Positions 51,450-61,234 are shown, counted from the stretch's first letter. The stretch is 64,000 bases of DNA from Cronobacter condimenti 1330 (GCF_001277255.1 NZ_CP012264.1:1054001-1118000); one strand, 5' to 3'. The notes: generated from the letters alone by a model not told the origin. Program-made: numbers and translations.

Positions 51450-51779
51450 TTAGTGAACCATCATGTTGTGATTCAGGTTCCACATAATCCAGATAGAGCC
51501 TACCACTACAATCGCGATAATCAGCAACGTAAAGATAAAGGCTACCAGGTTCCAACGCTCCTCAGAGGAGGCGTTCATGTGCAGGAAGCACACCAGGTGA
51601 ACCAGAATCTGTACGACTGCGGTTGCCACGACCACACCCAAAAGGGTGCCGTGAGACGCGGAGCCGTTCATGACCATCCAGAACGGGATTACTGTCAGAA
51701 TGACCGACAGGATAAACCCGATCAGGTACGTCTTGACGCCACCGTGGTGGGCGCCGTTGTGATCGGTTGAATGACTCAT
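51450..51779 (-). CDS. cyoD: Cytochrome bo3 ubiquinol oxidase subunit IV
   Basis: 109 aa, as in E. coli. A short His-rich N-terminus, three helices (about 18-37, 46-64, 79-100). It stabilises the CyoB copper site during assembly in the inner membrane. Its ATG shares one base with the cyoC stop codon (51779). Confidence 0.97.
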   Translation of the reverse strand: MSHSTDHNGAHHGGVKTYLIGFILSVILTVIPFWMVMNGSASHGTLLGVVVATAVVQILVHLVCFLHMNASSEERWNLVAFIFTLLIIAIVVVGSIWIMWNLNHNMMVH

Positions 51780-52396
51780 TACATCGCCCCCATCAGATAG
51801 ACTACAGAGAACACGCAGATCCACACCACGTCCAGGAAGTGCCAGAACATACTCAGGCACATCAGGCGAGCGCGGTTAGTATGGGTCAGACCGCGACGTG
51901 AGACGTGAATCATCATCACGACCATCCAGATAAGGCCAGAGGTAACGTGGACACCGTGGGTGCCGACCAGGGTAAAGAACGCAGACAGGAAGCCGCTCTT
52001 ATCCGGGCCGAAACCTTCGGCGATCAGATGATGGAATTCATAGATTTCCATCGCCACGAACCCTGCGCCAAACAGGAAGGTCAGGGCGAGCCAGGACATA
52101 ACCTGGCTCTGATTATTTTTGTTCATGGCGATCATCGCCATGCCGTACGTGATGGAGGAGAACAGCAGCAGGAAAGTTTCAACCAGCACAAACGGCAGTT
52201 CGAAAATGTCTTTCCCGGTCGGGCCCCCCGCCGTGCCGTTCACAAGAACGGCATAGGTGGCAAACAGACATGCAAAGAGAATGCAGTCGCTCATCAGGTA
52301 GATCCAGAAGCCAAAGACTTTGTTGGCTCCTGCATCGTGGTGCCCATGCTCATGGCTGCCATGAGCAAGTTCGTGATTAATGCTCTCAGTTGACAT
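51779..52396 (-). CDS. cyoC: Cytochrome bo3 ubiquinol oxidase subunit III
   Basis: 205 aa (E. coli 204). Five helices typical of subunit III; FGFWIYLMSDCILFACLFATYAVL and the conserved Glu in FVAMEIYEFHHLI are family features. The start overlaps the cyoB 3' end by 11 nt. Inner membrane. Confidence 0.97.
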   Translation of the reverse strand: MSTESINHELAHGSHEHGHHDAGANKVFGFWIYLMSDCILFACLFATYAVLVNGTAGGPTGKDIFELPFVLVETFLLLFSSITYGMAMIAMNKNNQSQVMSWLALTFLFGAGFVAMEIYEFHHLIAEGFGPDKSGFLSAFFTLVGTHGVHVTSGLIWMVVMMIHVSRRGLTHTNRARLMCLSMFWHFLDVVWICVFSVVYLMGAM

Positions 52397-54377
52397 TTTT
52401 CAGCCCTGCTTTGGTGATTTCTTCGAAGTGCTGGTTTTCCAGTTTTTCAACAGTGGCAACCGGTACGTAGTAATCCACGTCTTCATCGAAGCTTTTCGCA
52501 ATCCAGGTGATAACGATACCTGCGAAGCCCACGATAGCCAGCCACCAGATATGCCAGATCATGGCGAAACCAAAGATGGTGCTGAACGCGCCGATGAAAA
52601 TACCCGCTGCGCTGTTACGCGGCATATGAATTTCTTCATAGTGCGCAGGCTGCTTGTAAGCTTCACCTTTGTCTTTCATTTCCCAGAACGCGTCGCGCTC
52701 GTGGATTTCCGGTACAACCGCGAAGTTATAGAACGGCGGCGGAGAAGAGGTCGCCCACTCAAGGGTACGGCCGCCCCACGGGTCGCCAGTCAGGTCGCGG
52801 TTCAGGTGACGGTCACGGACGCTCACGTAAATCTGCAGAACGATGCAGAGGATACCGCACGCAATCAGCAGCGCACCGATTTCAGCAACAATCATCAGGG
52901 GCTGGAACATCGGGTCGATGTTCTGGCTAACGCGACGCGTCATACCCATGAAGCCCATGGCGTACAGCGGCATAAAGGTCACGAAGAAGCCGATGATCCA
53001 GAACCAGAAGGCGCGGATGCCCCAGGTTTCATTCATCTTGTAGCCAAAGGCTTTCGGCCACCAGTACGACATACCTGCGAAGCAGCCAAACACCACACCG
53101 CCGATAATAACGTTATGGAAGTGCGCAATCAGGAACAGACTGTTGTGCAATACGAAGTCTGCGCCCGGCACCGCCAGCAGAACGCCGGTCATACCACCGA
53201 TAGAGAAGGTGATGATGAAGCCGATAGTCCACAGCATAGAGGAGTGGAACTGAATACGGCCCTGATACATGGTGAACAGCCAGTTGAAGATCTTCACCCC
53301 GGTCGGGATGGCGATAATCATCGTGGTGATACCAAAGAAGGCGTTCACGTTCGCGCCACTACCCATGGTGAAGAAGTGGTGCAGCCACACGATGAACGAC
53401 AGCACGGTAATCGCGATAGTCGCCCAAACGAGGGAGGTATAACCAAACAGACGTTTCTTCGAGAAGGTGGAGGTGATTTCAGAGAACACACCAAACACCG
53501 GCAGGACCAGAATATAAACTTCCGGATGGCCCCAGGCCCAGATCAGGTTCACGTACATCATCATGTTGCCACCCATATCATTGGTAAAGAAATGGGTGCC
53601 CAGATAGCGGTCCAGGGTTAGCAACGCAATGGTGACGGTCAGGATCGGGAAGGAGACGATAATCAGGACGTTAGTACACAGCGACGCCCAGGTGAAGACC
53701 GGCATTTTGAACATGGTCATGCCCGGTGCACGCATCTTCAGAATGGTAACGAAGAAGTTGATACCGGTCAGTGTCGTACCAATACCGGAGAGCTGGAGAC
53801 TCCAGATCCAGTAGTCCACCCCAACGCCCGGACTGTACTCAATACCCGAGAGCGGCGGATAAGCCACCCAACCGGTCTGAGCAAACTCGCCCACGCCCAG
53901 AGAGACGTTCACCAGGATAACCCCGACAATCGTGAACCAGAAGCTCAGGTTGTTCAGGAACGGATATGCCACGTCACGCGCGCCGATCTGCAGCGGAACC
54001 ACCAGGTTCATCAGACCGATAACGAACGGCATCGCCACGAAGAAGATCATGATAACGCCGTGGGCGGTAAAGATCTGGTCGTAGTGATGTGGCGGCAAGA
54101 ACCCGGCTTCGCCGGAGGCCGCCAGCAATTGCTGGGTACGCATCATGATGGCGTCCGCGAAGCCGCGAACCAGCATCACGATAGCCACGAGGATATACAT
54201 AACCCCCAGACGTTTGTGGTCCACAGACGTGAGCCACTCGTTCCACAGATAAGACCACTTACCGAAGTAAGTGATAGCTGCAACTAACGCCAGACCCCCG
54301 ACGATAATGGCAGCCACCGTAACCATGATAATCGGCTCATGGTACGGGATTGCATCCAGTGTAAGTTTTCCGAACAT
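52386..54377 (-). CDS. cyoB: Cytochrome bo3 ubiquinol oxidase subunit I
   Basis: 663 aa, as in E. coli. Heme-copper oxidase with 15 helices; the binuclear centre segment WAWGHPEVYILVLPVFG holds the copper His-Glu-Tyr, WLHHFFTMG the two further copper His residues, and HFHNVIIGGVVFG the heme ligands. It reduces O2 to water while pumping protons. cyoA is 19 nt upstream; cyoC overlaps its end. Confidence 0.98.
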   Translation of the reverse strand: MFGKLTLDAIPYHEPIIMVTVAAIIVGGLALVAAITYFGKWSYLWNEWLTSVDHKRLGVMYILVAIVMLVRGFADAIMMRTQQLLAASGEAGFLPPHHYDQIFTAHGVIMIFFVAMPFVIGLMNLVVPLQIGARDVAYPFLNNLSFWFTIVGVILVNVSLGVGEFAQTGWVAYPPLSGIEYSPGVGVDYWIWSLQLSGIGTTLTGINFFVTILKMRAPGMTMFKMPVFTWASLCTNVLIIVSFPILTVTIALLTLDRYLGTHFFTNDMGGNMMMYVNLIWAWGHPEVYILVLPVFGVFSEITSTFSKKRLFGYTSLVWATIAITVLSFIVWLHHFFTMGSGANVNAFFGITTMIIAIPTGVKIFNWLFTMYQGRIQFHSSMLWTIGFIITFSIGGMTGVLLAVPGADFVLHNSLFLIAHFHNVIIGGVVFGCFAGMSYWWPKAFGYKMNETWGIRAFWFWIIGFFVTFMPLYAMGFMGMTRRVSQNIDPMFQPLMIVAEIGALLIACGILCIVLQIYVSVRDRHLNRDLTGDPWGGRTLEWATSSPPPFYNFAVVPEIHERDAFWEMKDKGEAYKQPAHYEEIHMPRNSAAGIFIGAFSTIFGFAMIWHIWWLAIVGFAGIVITWIAKSFDEDVDYYVPVATVEKLENQHFEEITKAGLKNVN

Positions 54378-54396
54378 CGTATTATTCCTCGGCCCC

Positions 54397-55344
54397 TTAG
54401 TGAGAGGTTTCCGCGTGATTCATGTCCATGCCTTCCATGCCTTCGTGGGCGTTGTGCTCCCCTTCAGACTGAGTCACGTCCATGCTCTTCCCAGGTCCCA
54501 TGAATTTGTTAATAACATCTTTAAACAAATCCGGTTTTACGCTGGAGAAGTATTCGACTTTGTTGTATTCGCTCGGGGCCGCCAGCTTGTCGTAGGTCGC
54601 CATATCGTTAATGGTTTTGCCAGACTGCTTCGCTTTGGCCACCCACTGGTTGAAGGTTTCGTTATCCGGCGTGGCGATTGCCTTGAACTTCATGCCGGAG
54701 AAACCTGCACCACTGTAGTTAGCAGAAATACCGTCGTAGGTGCCGGCTTCGTTCGCAATCAGGTGCAGTTTGGTCTGCATGCCTGCCATTGCGTAGATCT
54801 GGCTACCCAGGCGCGGAATAAAGAAGGAGTTCATCACCGAGTTGGAGGTGATTTTGAATTCCACAGGCGTGTTCGCCGGGAATGCGATTTCATTGACCGT
54901 AGCGATGCCCTGCTCCGGGTAAATGAAGAACCACTTCCAGTCCATTGCGATAACTTCGATGGTCACCGGCTTCGTATCGTGCGCCAGCGGACGGCTGGGT
55001 TCGAGCGAGTGCGTGGTTTTCCATGTCAGTACTGCAAGGAAAATGATGATAAGGATAGGGATGGTCCAGACAACAGCTTCAACTTTGTTAGAGTGTGACC
55101 AGTTGGGGCTGTATTTTGCGTCCTTATTGGTTGCCCGATATTTCCAGGCGAAGCCAATAGCCATCACGATGGCTGGAATCACGACAATCAACATCAGCCC
55201 GAGGGCGGTCAGTATCAGTGAACGTTGCTCCAGTCCAATCTGTCCTTTGGGGTTGAGAAGCGCAGCATCGCAGCCACTGAGTAAAACAGTGCCTGCGAAT
55301 AATGACAGCAGTCCCAAACTTTTATTGTATTTCCTGAGTCTCAT
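54397..55344 (-). CDS. cyoA: Cytochrome bo3 ubiquinol oxidase subunit II (lipoprotein)
   Basis: 315 aa, as in E. coli. The signal peptide ends in the lipobox LLSGC (mature Cys near residue 25), followed by two helices and a periplasmic cupredoxin domain (AMDWKWFFIYPEQGI onward) that lacks the CuA ligands, as expected for a quinol oxidase. A His- and Asp-rich tail (HNAHEGMEGMDMNHAE) ends it. First gene of the operon. ArcA and FNR repress cyo in E. coli; I found no clear site here. Confidence 0.97.
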   Translation of the reverse strand: MRLRKYNKSLGLLSLFAGTVLLSGCDAALLNPKGQIGLEQRSLILTALGLMLIVVIPAIVMAIGFAWKYRATNKDAKYSPNWSHSNKVEAVVWTIPILIIIFLAVLTWKTTHSLEPSRPLAHDTKPVTIEVIAMDWKWFFIYPEQGIATVNEIAFPANTPVEFKITSNSVMNSFFIPRLGSQIYAMAGMQTKLHLIANEAGTYDGISANYSGAGFSGMKFKAIATPDNETFNQWVAKAKQSGKTINDMATYDKLAAPSEYNKVEYFSSVKPDLFKDVINKFMGPGKSMDVTQSEGEHNAHEGMEGMDMNHAETSH

Positions 55345-55865
55345 TTAACGACCTCAATTCAGGGGGATCTGGTGGCGGTTAAAGTGTGCCGGGCATTTTA
55401 CGGGAAGGTTACATTACTGTAAACACGAATGGCGCAGTGTCTGTGGGGTGTAACCGGGTTCTGTCGCAACCGTCACAGCCAATGCAACAAAATGTAAAAT
55501 GTAAGCCATGACAGCCACATGGCAAGGGTTATAACAAAATCCTATGTAAAGTAAGGTCAAGGCGGGAATTGAGTATATAGGGTTGAAAATAACATACAAG
55601 AAATTAACAATACGGTTTCAAATGAGAAACAATAACGGCGGGAAAATAATTTTTTCACGGTGCTGAATCGTGAAAAATAATGTCGCACAGAATGATAAAC
55701 GAAATTATTTAAAGTCTCTGCTACCAAATATCGATAAATATATCTAAGCAAATCAAATGCTATTTTATTGACCAATAAAATGGAACACTTTCTTCGTTGT
55801 GCTTTTTTTCTGGTGATTAAAGCAACAAAAAAACAACAAATACTCAGGGTAAAGGGTTGATAAGC
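55345..55865. other. Divergent intergenic region between cyoA and the HscC-like gene
   Basis: 521 bp. The left part must hold the cyo promoter; ACATTACTGTAAAC and TGTAAAATGTAA blocks are present but no site was certain. The part from about 55480 to 55860 is markedly AT-rich and unlike neighbouring DNA, with many A and T runs up to the hscC-like start. This contrast suggests acquired DNA carrying the chaperone pair. A minus-strand frame (55557-56279) mostly overlaps the next gene and is rejected. Confidence 0.5.
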
Positions 55866-57569
55866 ATGGAAACAACTACGCCTTTGATAGGCATTGATCT
55901 GGGCACCTCGAACAGCGCGGTGGCCTGGTTTACGGATGGCCGCGCAACGCTGATTGCCGATGGTCAAAAAAAAGTGCTCACGCCCTCCGTCGTCGGACTG
56001 GACGACGACGGGCATCTTATTGTGGGCGAAGCGGCGAAGGCGAGGCTTGTGAGTCACCCGACGCTCACACACGCGAGCTTTAAGCGCTATATGGGCACCG
56101 ACAAAGTGTTCACGCTTGGCGAGCATCGCTTTCGCGCGGAAGAACTCTCTGCGCTGGTACTGCGCAAACTGAAAGCCGATGCCGAGGTGTCGCTCGGCTG
56201 CGCCCTTACGCGCGCGGTCATCACGGTGCCGGCCTGGTTTAACGATATCCAGCGTAAGGCGGTGAAAACGGCAGGCCATCTGGCCGGGCTTACGGTCGAG
56301 CGACTGGTGAATGAGCCGACGGCGGCGTCGCTTGCTTACGGGCTCGCCGATAACCGCGAGCAGAAGTTCCTGGTTTTCGATCTCGGCGGCGGGACGTTTG
56401 ACGTTTCTATCGTCGATATGTTCGAAGGCGTGATTGAAGTGCGCGCCAGCAGCGGGGATGCGCGGCTTGGCGGTGATGATTTCACCGATATCATTCGCCA
56501 GTGGATGTTATCGCGTTATCCCGATTATCAGCCGGACGGGATGCATCATGACGAGGCGCAACTTGTTGCTCACGCCGAAAGCCTTAAATACCAGCTTACG
56601 CATCAGGCGCTGGCAACCGCCACGTTCAACGCGGGTGGGCATGATATGACCTGGCAGCTTGATAACGACACATTTACCGACATCTGCCAGCCACTACTGG
56701 CGCGACTTAAACAGCCCGTCATTCAGGCGCTGCGCGACGCCCGGTTCGATATTGGCGATCTTGATGATGTCATTCTGGTCGGCGGTGCAACCCGTATGCC
56801 GGTCGTACGTCAACTGGCCGCGCGCATGTTTGGCCGCTTTCCGCGTGCTGAACTCAACCCGGATGAAGTCGTCGCGCTCGGTGCCGGTATTCAGGCCGGG
56901 CTCGCAAGCCTTGACGCCGCGCTGGACGATATCGTGCTGACCGACGTAATGCCATTCTCTCTCGGCATTGAAACGTCGCGACGCAACGGCGAGCGCTATG
57001 ACACCGGCTACTTCCTGCCCATTATCGAGCGCAACAGCTTTGTGCCGGTGAGCATGTTCCAGTCCATTTCGACGGTCTACGACAACCAGCGCCAGCTGGA
57101 TATCGTGGTCTATCAGGGGGAAGCGCGCCGCGTGAGCGAAAACATTCTGCTTGATAAATTCACGCTCAACATTCCACCCCGGCCGGCAGGTGAGGTCACC
57201 GTTGATGTACGCTTTACCTACACCCTTGACGGCATTCTGGAGGTGGAATGCAAAGTGGACGGGCAGGAGCAGGTCGCTTCGCTCGTGATTGAGCGCGCGC
57301 CAGGAAGCCTTAGCCCTGAGGAGATTCAGCAGCGGCTGGCGCAACTTAACGCCCTGAAAATTCACCCTCGCGATCGCCCGGAAAACCGACAGTTGCTGGC
57401 ACAGGCGAGCCTGCGCTACGAGCAGACGCTGGGGGAGCGGCGCCATCTTATCGATCACTACAGCGGGCAGTTTGAGCAAGCGCTCGAGAGCCAGGATCTG
57501 CGAATTATCGCCAGCGCGCGACAGGCGCTGGAACAGATCCTCGCACAATTTGATGACGGGTTACGTTAA
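55866..57569 (+). CDS. hscC: HscC-like Hsp70 chaperone
   Basis: 567 aa (E. coli HscC 556). N-terminal ATPase: GIDLGTSNSAVA (9-20), the connector NEPTAASLAYG, phosphate-2 FDLGGGTFDVSIVD, and adenosine motif LVGGATRMPVV. Then a shortened substrate domain starting DVMPFSLGIET; the C-terminal lid is reduced, as in HscC. It is about 40% like E. coli HscC by eye, so an orthologue or a related paralogue. ATG 55866 is preferred to TTG 55857 because AAAGGG lies about 10 nt upstream. Coupled to the next gene by a one-base overlap (TAATG). E. coli has hscC near djlB/djlC, not beside cyo. Confidence 0.85.
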   Translation: METTTPLIGIDLGTSNSAVAWFTDGRATLIADGQKKVLTPSVVGLDDDGHLIVGEAAKARLVSHPTLTHASFKRYMGTDKVFTLGEHRFRAEELSALVLRKLKADAEVSLGCALTRAVITVPAWFNDIQRKAVKTAGHLAGLTVERLVNEPTAASLAYGLADNREQKFLVFDLGGGTFDVSIVDMFEGVIEVRASSGDARLGGDDFTDIIRQWMLSRYPDYQPDGMHHDEAQLVAHAESLKYQLTHQALATATFNAGGHDMTWQLDNDTFTDICQPLLARLKQPVIQALRDARFDIGDLDDVILVGGATRMPVVRQLAARMFGRFPRAELNPDEVVALGAGIQAGLASLDAALDDIVLTDVMPFSLGIETSRRNGERYDTGYFLPIIERNSFVPVSMFQSISTVYDNQRQLDIVVYQGEARRVSENILLDKFTLNIPPRPAGEVTVDVRFTYTLDGILEVECKVDGQEQVASLVIERAPGSLSPEEIQQRLAQLNALKIHPRDRPENRQLLAQASLRYEQTLGERRHLIDHYSGQFEQALESQDLRIIASARQALEQILAQFDDGLR

Positions 57570-58909
57570 TGGACGCCTGGACGCTCCTCGGCCTTGAGCC
57601 GACCAAAGATAAAGCCGCTCTGCGCCGCGCCTGGGCGAAAGTGGTGAAACAACACCGCCCGGATCAAGATCCGAAAAAGTATCAACAGCTGCGTGAAGCC
57701 TATGAGGCAGCACAGCGCTATCAGGAATATGCCGACGAGGAAGACACAGAAGAGGAGAGCGACGAGGCGCAGGTGGAGGTGACCTATCGCTACGTTTCTG
57801 ATTTACCACTGACGGCACCGGAAGCTGCGCCTTTGCAACAGGCTGATGCCGTCGTTTTACCTGACTGGGATCCGCATACGCTCAGTCAGACAGCGCAGAC
57901 GCTCTCCATGACGATTGTGGCTGATGAGATGGCCGGCTGTCGGCAACTGGAAACTTTTCTTTCAACCGGGCTACCCGATGCGCTTGCGGCCCGAGGCTAT
58001 TTCAGCGAAAGGCTGGCCGACGCGCTGGCGAATGAACAGTGGCTCACGCGAGGCCAGCTGGAACATGTCGGCAGGATAATGGGTTGGGAGCTGGATAACT
58101 ATCGCAGCACGGTACTGCCGGCCTGGCAGGTAGGAGCGCTCGATACCCGCGTGACCACCACCGCAGAGGATTACCGGATGGTTGTGGAGCGTGGGCATCA
58201 TCAGACGAGCTGGCTGTCGAAAGCGCGCTGGCGATTGATTAGCGAACCACAGGCACCGCTGCCCTGGTGGGGACGCCTGTGGCCGGGATTTCTCGATCAG
58301 GCAAGGCAACAGGTACATATTATGTGTACCGAAGAGCCCGGCTTATGGCAGCGTATTAACCCCGTAATGAGGCCGCTTTTATCTACACCCGGCTGGGCGC
58401 TGTCGATGCATCTCTTTATGAGCCTGCTCTTCTGGGGCGGTGTGCTGGGTTTTCTGGCCGTCGAACCGACGGTGACGGCGGGGGATGTCGCCATTGTCGG
58501 TGCGATTGTAGTGGCTTACCTGGGCGGTATCCCGGCGCTCTGGAACCGTTATCCTGAAGGGAGCCGCCAGCGACTCGGCATCCGCGTGGGATATGTGCTG
58601 TTATCACTCGCGCTGCTGGCAGTCCCGGTGGGGCTTTTTGCGCACTATGCCGTGGCGTTCTATCAGAAAAGTCACGAAATCACGCCGCTGCTCTATGTGG
58701 TAGTCATTATCGTGGCGGTGCTGGTGGTATGTCTGAGACCGCGGGCGCGGCAGTGGTGGCGCTGGCCCATTGATATCATCTCCGGGCCGGTCGGATTCCC
58801 TGTACAGTTACTTTGTCAGCTGCCGTGGATCATTAACCTGTTTTTGCTTCCGTTCGGCGCTAAGTTGTACAGCGTTTTTATCAACTTTTTAATTCAGGCG
58901 ATAAGCTAG
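57569..58909 (+). CDS. Membrane-anchored J-like co-chaperone (DjlB/DjlC type)
   Basis: 446 aa. An N-terminal J-like domain (about 1-52): AWTLLGLEPTKDKAALRRAWAK, then HRPDQDPKKYQQLREAYEAA. The usual HPD reads H29-R30-P31-D32, so one residue separates His from Pro. An acidic linker follows (55-68, EEDTEEESDEAQ), then a soluble region, then about five membrane helices (about 277-298, 305-325, 338-362, 372-390, 412-440). This is the layout of E. coli DjlB and DjlC, whose partner is HscC. It starts within the stop of the HscC-like gene and its own stop overlaps that of convergent ampG by 4 nt. Confidence 0.8.
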   Translation: MDAWTLLGLEPTKDKAALRRAWAKVVKQHRPDQDPKKYQQLREAYEAAQRYQEYADEEDTEEESDEAQVEVTYRYVSDLPLTAPEAAPLQQADAVVLPDWDPHTLSQTAQTLSMTIVADEMAGCRQLETFLSTGLPDALAARGYFSERLADALANEQWLTRGQLEHVGRIMGWELDNYRSTVLPAWQVGALDTRVTTTAEDYRMVVERGHHQTSWLSKARWRLISEPQAPLPWWGRLWPGFLDQARQQVHIMCTEEPGLWQRINPVMRPLLSTPGWALSMHLFMSLLFWGGVLGFLAVEPTVTAGDVAIVGAIVVAYLGGIPALWNRYPEGSRQRLGIRVGYVLLSLALLAVPVGLFAHYAVAFYQKSHEITPLLYVVVIIVAVLVVCLRPRARQWWRWPIDIISGPVGFPVQLLCQLPWIINLFLLPFGAKLYSVFINFLIQAIS

Positions 58910-60378
58910 GACGCGGCACGCCGCAGCGCCAGGTAATCGAGCAGACAGCCGAGGGCTATACCGGAAAGCGCCAGCAGCGCGCCAGCTTCGAGCAGCGTAA
59001 CGCCAAAACTCAGCGCGCTCAGGTTGAGCGCGTTGCTGATAATCACCAGAAGCCAGACGCCGAGCAGCGCGCAACCAGCCATCAACAGACGCAGCGCGAA
59101 ACGATAACCGCCGGGATAGGCCTGACGGCGCAGGAACTCGCCGGTTTCACGGGTATAGTCCAGCGTTTCCCGACACAGTTGCAGCAGCAAGATACCAGGC
59201 ACGGCGGCAACGACCGAGAAGAGATAAAATGTCGGCCAGCCGTAAGCCTCCACAAACCAGCCCGCAACCGGGCCGACATAAACGCGCCCCACGGCTGAAA
59301 GGGCCGAAAGCAGCGCGAACTGCGTGGCAGAAAACGACTTATTGCACAGCGTCATCAGTAGCGCCACAAACGCGGAGGTACCCATGCCGCCGCAGAGGTT
59401 TTCAAAGAAAACGGCGGCCGCCATGCTCATGATGTCTTTATCGGTGACCGACAGTAGCCAGTAACCGGCGTTCGAGGCTGCCTGCAAAATGCCGAAAGTC
59501 ATCAGGGCGCGAAACAGCGAGAGCCGCTGCATCAACACGCCGCCGTATAGCGCGCCGATAATTGTCGCAAATAGCCCGAGCGATTTATTGACCATACCCA
59601 CCTGGGCTGCATCAAAGCCGACGCCGCGGATAAGAAAGGTGGTGGTGAGGGCCATGGCAAATGCATCGCCAAGTTTATAAAGCACGATCAACAAAAGGAT
59701 GAGCCAGGCGTTATTGCGCCCAAAGAAATCGCGCAGCGGCGCGGCAACGGCCTGCTCCAGCGTGCGCGGTGCGGGAATGGCGTCGTCAGGCTCTGGCGCA
59801 AGCCAGGTGGCGATAAGGCAGGGAATTAAAAGTGCGGCCATCAGCCAGTACGTCGCCTGCCAGCCAAGCCAGCGATCCGCGAGCCACAGCGCCAGCCCGC
59901 CTGAAACCAGCATCGCCAGCCGATACCCCAGCACGCTGATGGCAGCCCCTGCGCCGCGCTCTTCTGCGGGCAGAACGTCTGTTTTCCAGGCATCGAATAC
60001 GATGTCCTGAGAGGCCGAACAGAAGGCGATAAGTACCGCCAGTGCCGCCATCCAGCGCAGATGTGTGGATGGTTCTAAAAAGCCCATACCAACGATGGCG
60101 GCAAGCAACAGCAGTTGCGTGATAAACAGCCAGCCACGACGCCTGCCAAGGAAAGGCGGCGTGTAGCGATCCATCACCGGCGACCAGAGAAATTTAAAAA
60201 CGTAAGCCTGGCCGACCAGCGAGAAGAACCCGATGGTTTTCAGATCGATATTTTCGACCGTCATCCAGGCCTGAAGCGTGCCGGACGTGAGCGCCAGCGG
60301 CAGGCCGGACGCGAAGCCGAGGATCAGTAAAATGGCGGATTTCGGCTGCTGGAAAAGGCGTAAATAATGACTGTGCAT
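58906..60378 (-). CDS. ampG: Anhydromuropeptide permease AmpG
   Basis: 490 aa (E. coli 491), MFS-type permease with about 14 helices; SAILLILGFASGLPLALTSGTLQ is the typical start. It imports anhydromuropeptides for cell-wall recycling and thereby feeds AmpC induction. Its stop overlaps that of the J-like gene by 4 nt. yajG lies upstream on the same strand (53 nt). Confidence 0.97.
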   Translation of the reverse strand: MHSHYLRLFQQPKSAILLILGFASGLPLALTSGTLQAWMTVENIDLKTIGFFSLVGQAYVFKFLWSPVMDRYTPPFLGRRRGWLFITQLLLLAAIVGMGFLEPSTHLRWMAALAVLIAFCSASQDIVFDAWKTDVLPAEERGAGAAISVLGYRLAMLVSGGLALWLADRWLGWQATYWLMAALLIPCLIATWLAPEPDDAIPAPRTLEQAVAAPLRDFFGRNNAWLILLLIVLYKLGDAFAMALTTTFLIRGVGFDAAQVGMVNKSLGLFATIIGALYGGVLMQRLSLFRALMTFGILQAASNAGYWLLSVTDKDIMSMAAAVFFENLCGGMGTSAFVALLMTLCNKSFSATQFALLSALSAVGRVYVGPVAGWFVEAYGWPTFYLFSVVAAVPGILLLQLCRETLDYTRETGEFLRRQAYPGGYRFALRLLMAGCALLGVWLLVIISNALNLSALSFGVTLLEAGALLALSGIALGCLLDYLALRRAAS

Positions 60379-60431
60379 GGGCGGCCGTAAAAAAGCGGCC
60401 CGGCGAACCGGGCCTGGATAACGAAGGAAAA

Positions 60432-61010
60432 TTAACGCGCGTTCTGCTTGATGAACTCGTGGATGCTGGTGTCTTGCGCCATGTCGGCGATAGTGTCGCT
60501 CAGGACGGAGTTAACCGCGTTAGCAATATTTTGGTTGCTTGCCTGGAAAGCGCCTTCCACGGAGTAGCTCGCACGGTAGTTTTTAGTCATCTTGTTGCCG
60601 GTTTTCGCGGTAGCAATGATAGAGATGTCCGCTTTGGTGGCAATGTTGTAGCGCACGTTACCCTGCGAGACGTCAGCATAAAGCTGATTGACGATAATCT
60701 GCAGATCCACCGCGCCGCTTGGGCCAATCATATAACCGCGGGAGGTCATCTGTTTTTCCAACACTTCTTGTAACAGGAAACGCAGATCGCGTGAGGCGGT
60801 CAGAGTCACCAGCTGGTTGTCGCGGGTGACTTTCGCCAGCGCCTGATCCTGACGCTGGTCAGCGCCATTGATGCTGACGGTAACACCCATCAGGCTCGGA
60901 TCCTGCTGCGGCAGGGTGATTTTCGGGGAGACTTCAATTGTTGTCGGCGGGGTCGCGCAACCTGCCAGCATAAAAAGGGCAACGAGCGGGAAGAGTACTT
61001 TTTTTAACAT
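60432..61010 (-). CDS. yajG: Lipoprotein YajG
   Basis: 192 aa, as in E. coli. Signal peptide with lipobox LAGC (FMLAGCATPP; mature Cys about 18). The remainder (ITLPQQDPSLMGVTVSINGADQR) belongs to the YajG family; function is unknown, cell-envelope location likely. It is upstream of ampG on the same strand and divergent from bolA, as in E. coli. Confidence 0.95.
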   Translation of the reverse strand: MLKKVLFPLVALFMLAGCATPPTTIEVSPKITLPQQDPSLMGVTVSINGADQRQDQALAKVTRDNQLVTLTASRDLRFLLQEVLEKQMTSRGYMIGPSGAVDLQIIVNQLYADVSQGNVRYNIATKADISIIATAKTGNKMTKNYRASYSVEGAFQASNQNIANAVNSVLSDTIADMAQDTSIHEFIKQNAR

Positions 61011-61234
61011 GTTCAGGCTCTCAACGGTCCATGGGCAATAAAGAAGAAAATTCTCGCCATCATAGCATCGCCATGCGCGAGGGGAAGAGGCCAGTCGACT
61101 GAAAATAACGCAATGTCTTTTTTATGACCACCGTCTGGCTTCGCGTCGTCAGAAATTGCCGTTATTAAGGCGCTCTTCGTTGCTGGGCGAGGCATAAAAC
61201 GTAACGGTTGCAAAAGTTAAAATTGTGTTGTTTT

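Noticed and set aside
51439..51555. Longer cyoE frame (334 codons)
   Set aside because: It would overlap much of cyoD; family homology starts at MIKQYLQVTK (51438).
52380..53621. 413-codon plus-strand frame over cyoC/cyoB
   Set aside because: It lies wholly antisense to the conserved cyoB and has His/Gln/Arg-rich shadow composition; no ribosome-binding site or family match.
55557..56279. 240-codon minus-strand frame across the hscC-like start
   Set aside because: More than half is the reverse of the Hsp70 ATPase gene, and the rest is AT-rich leader.
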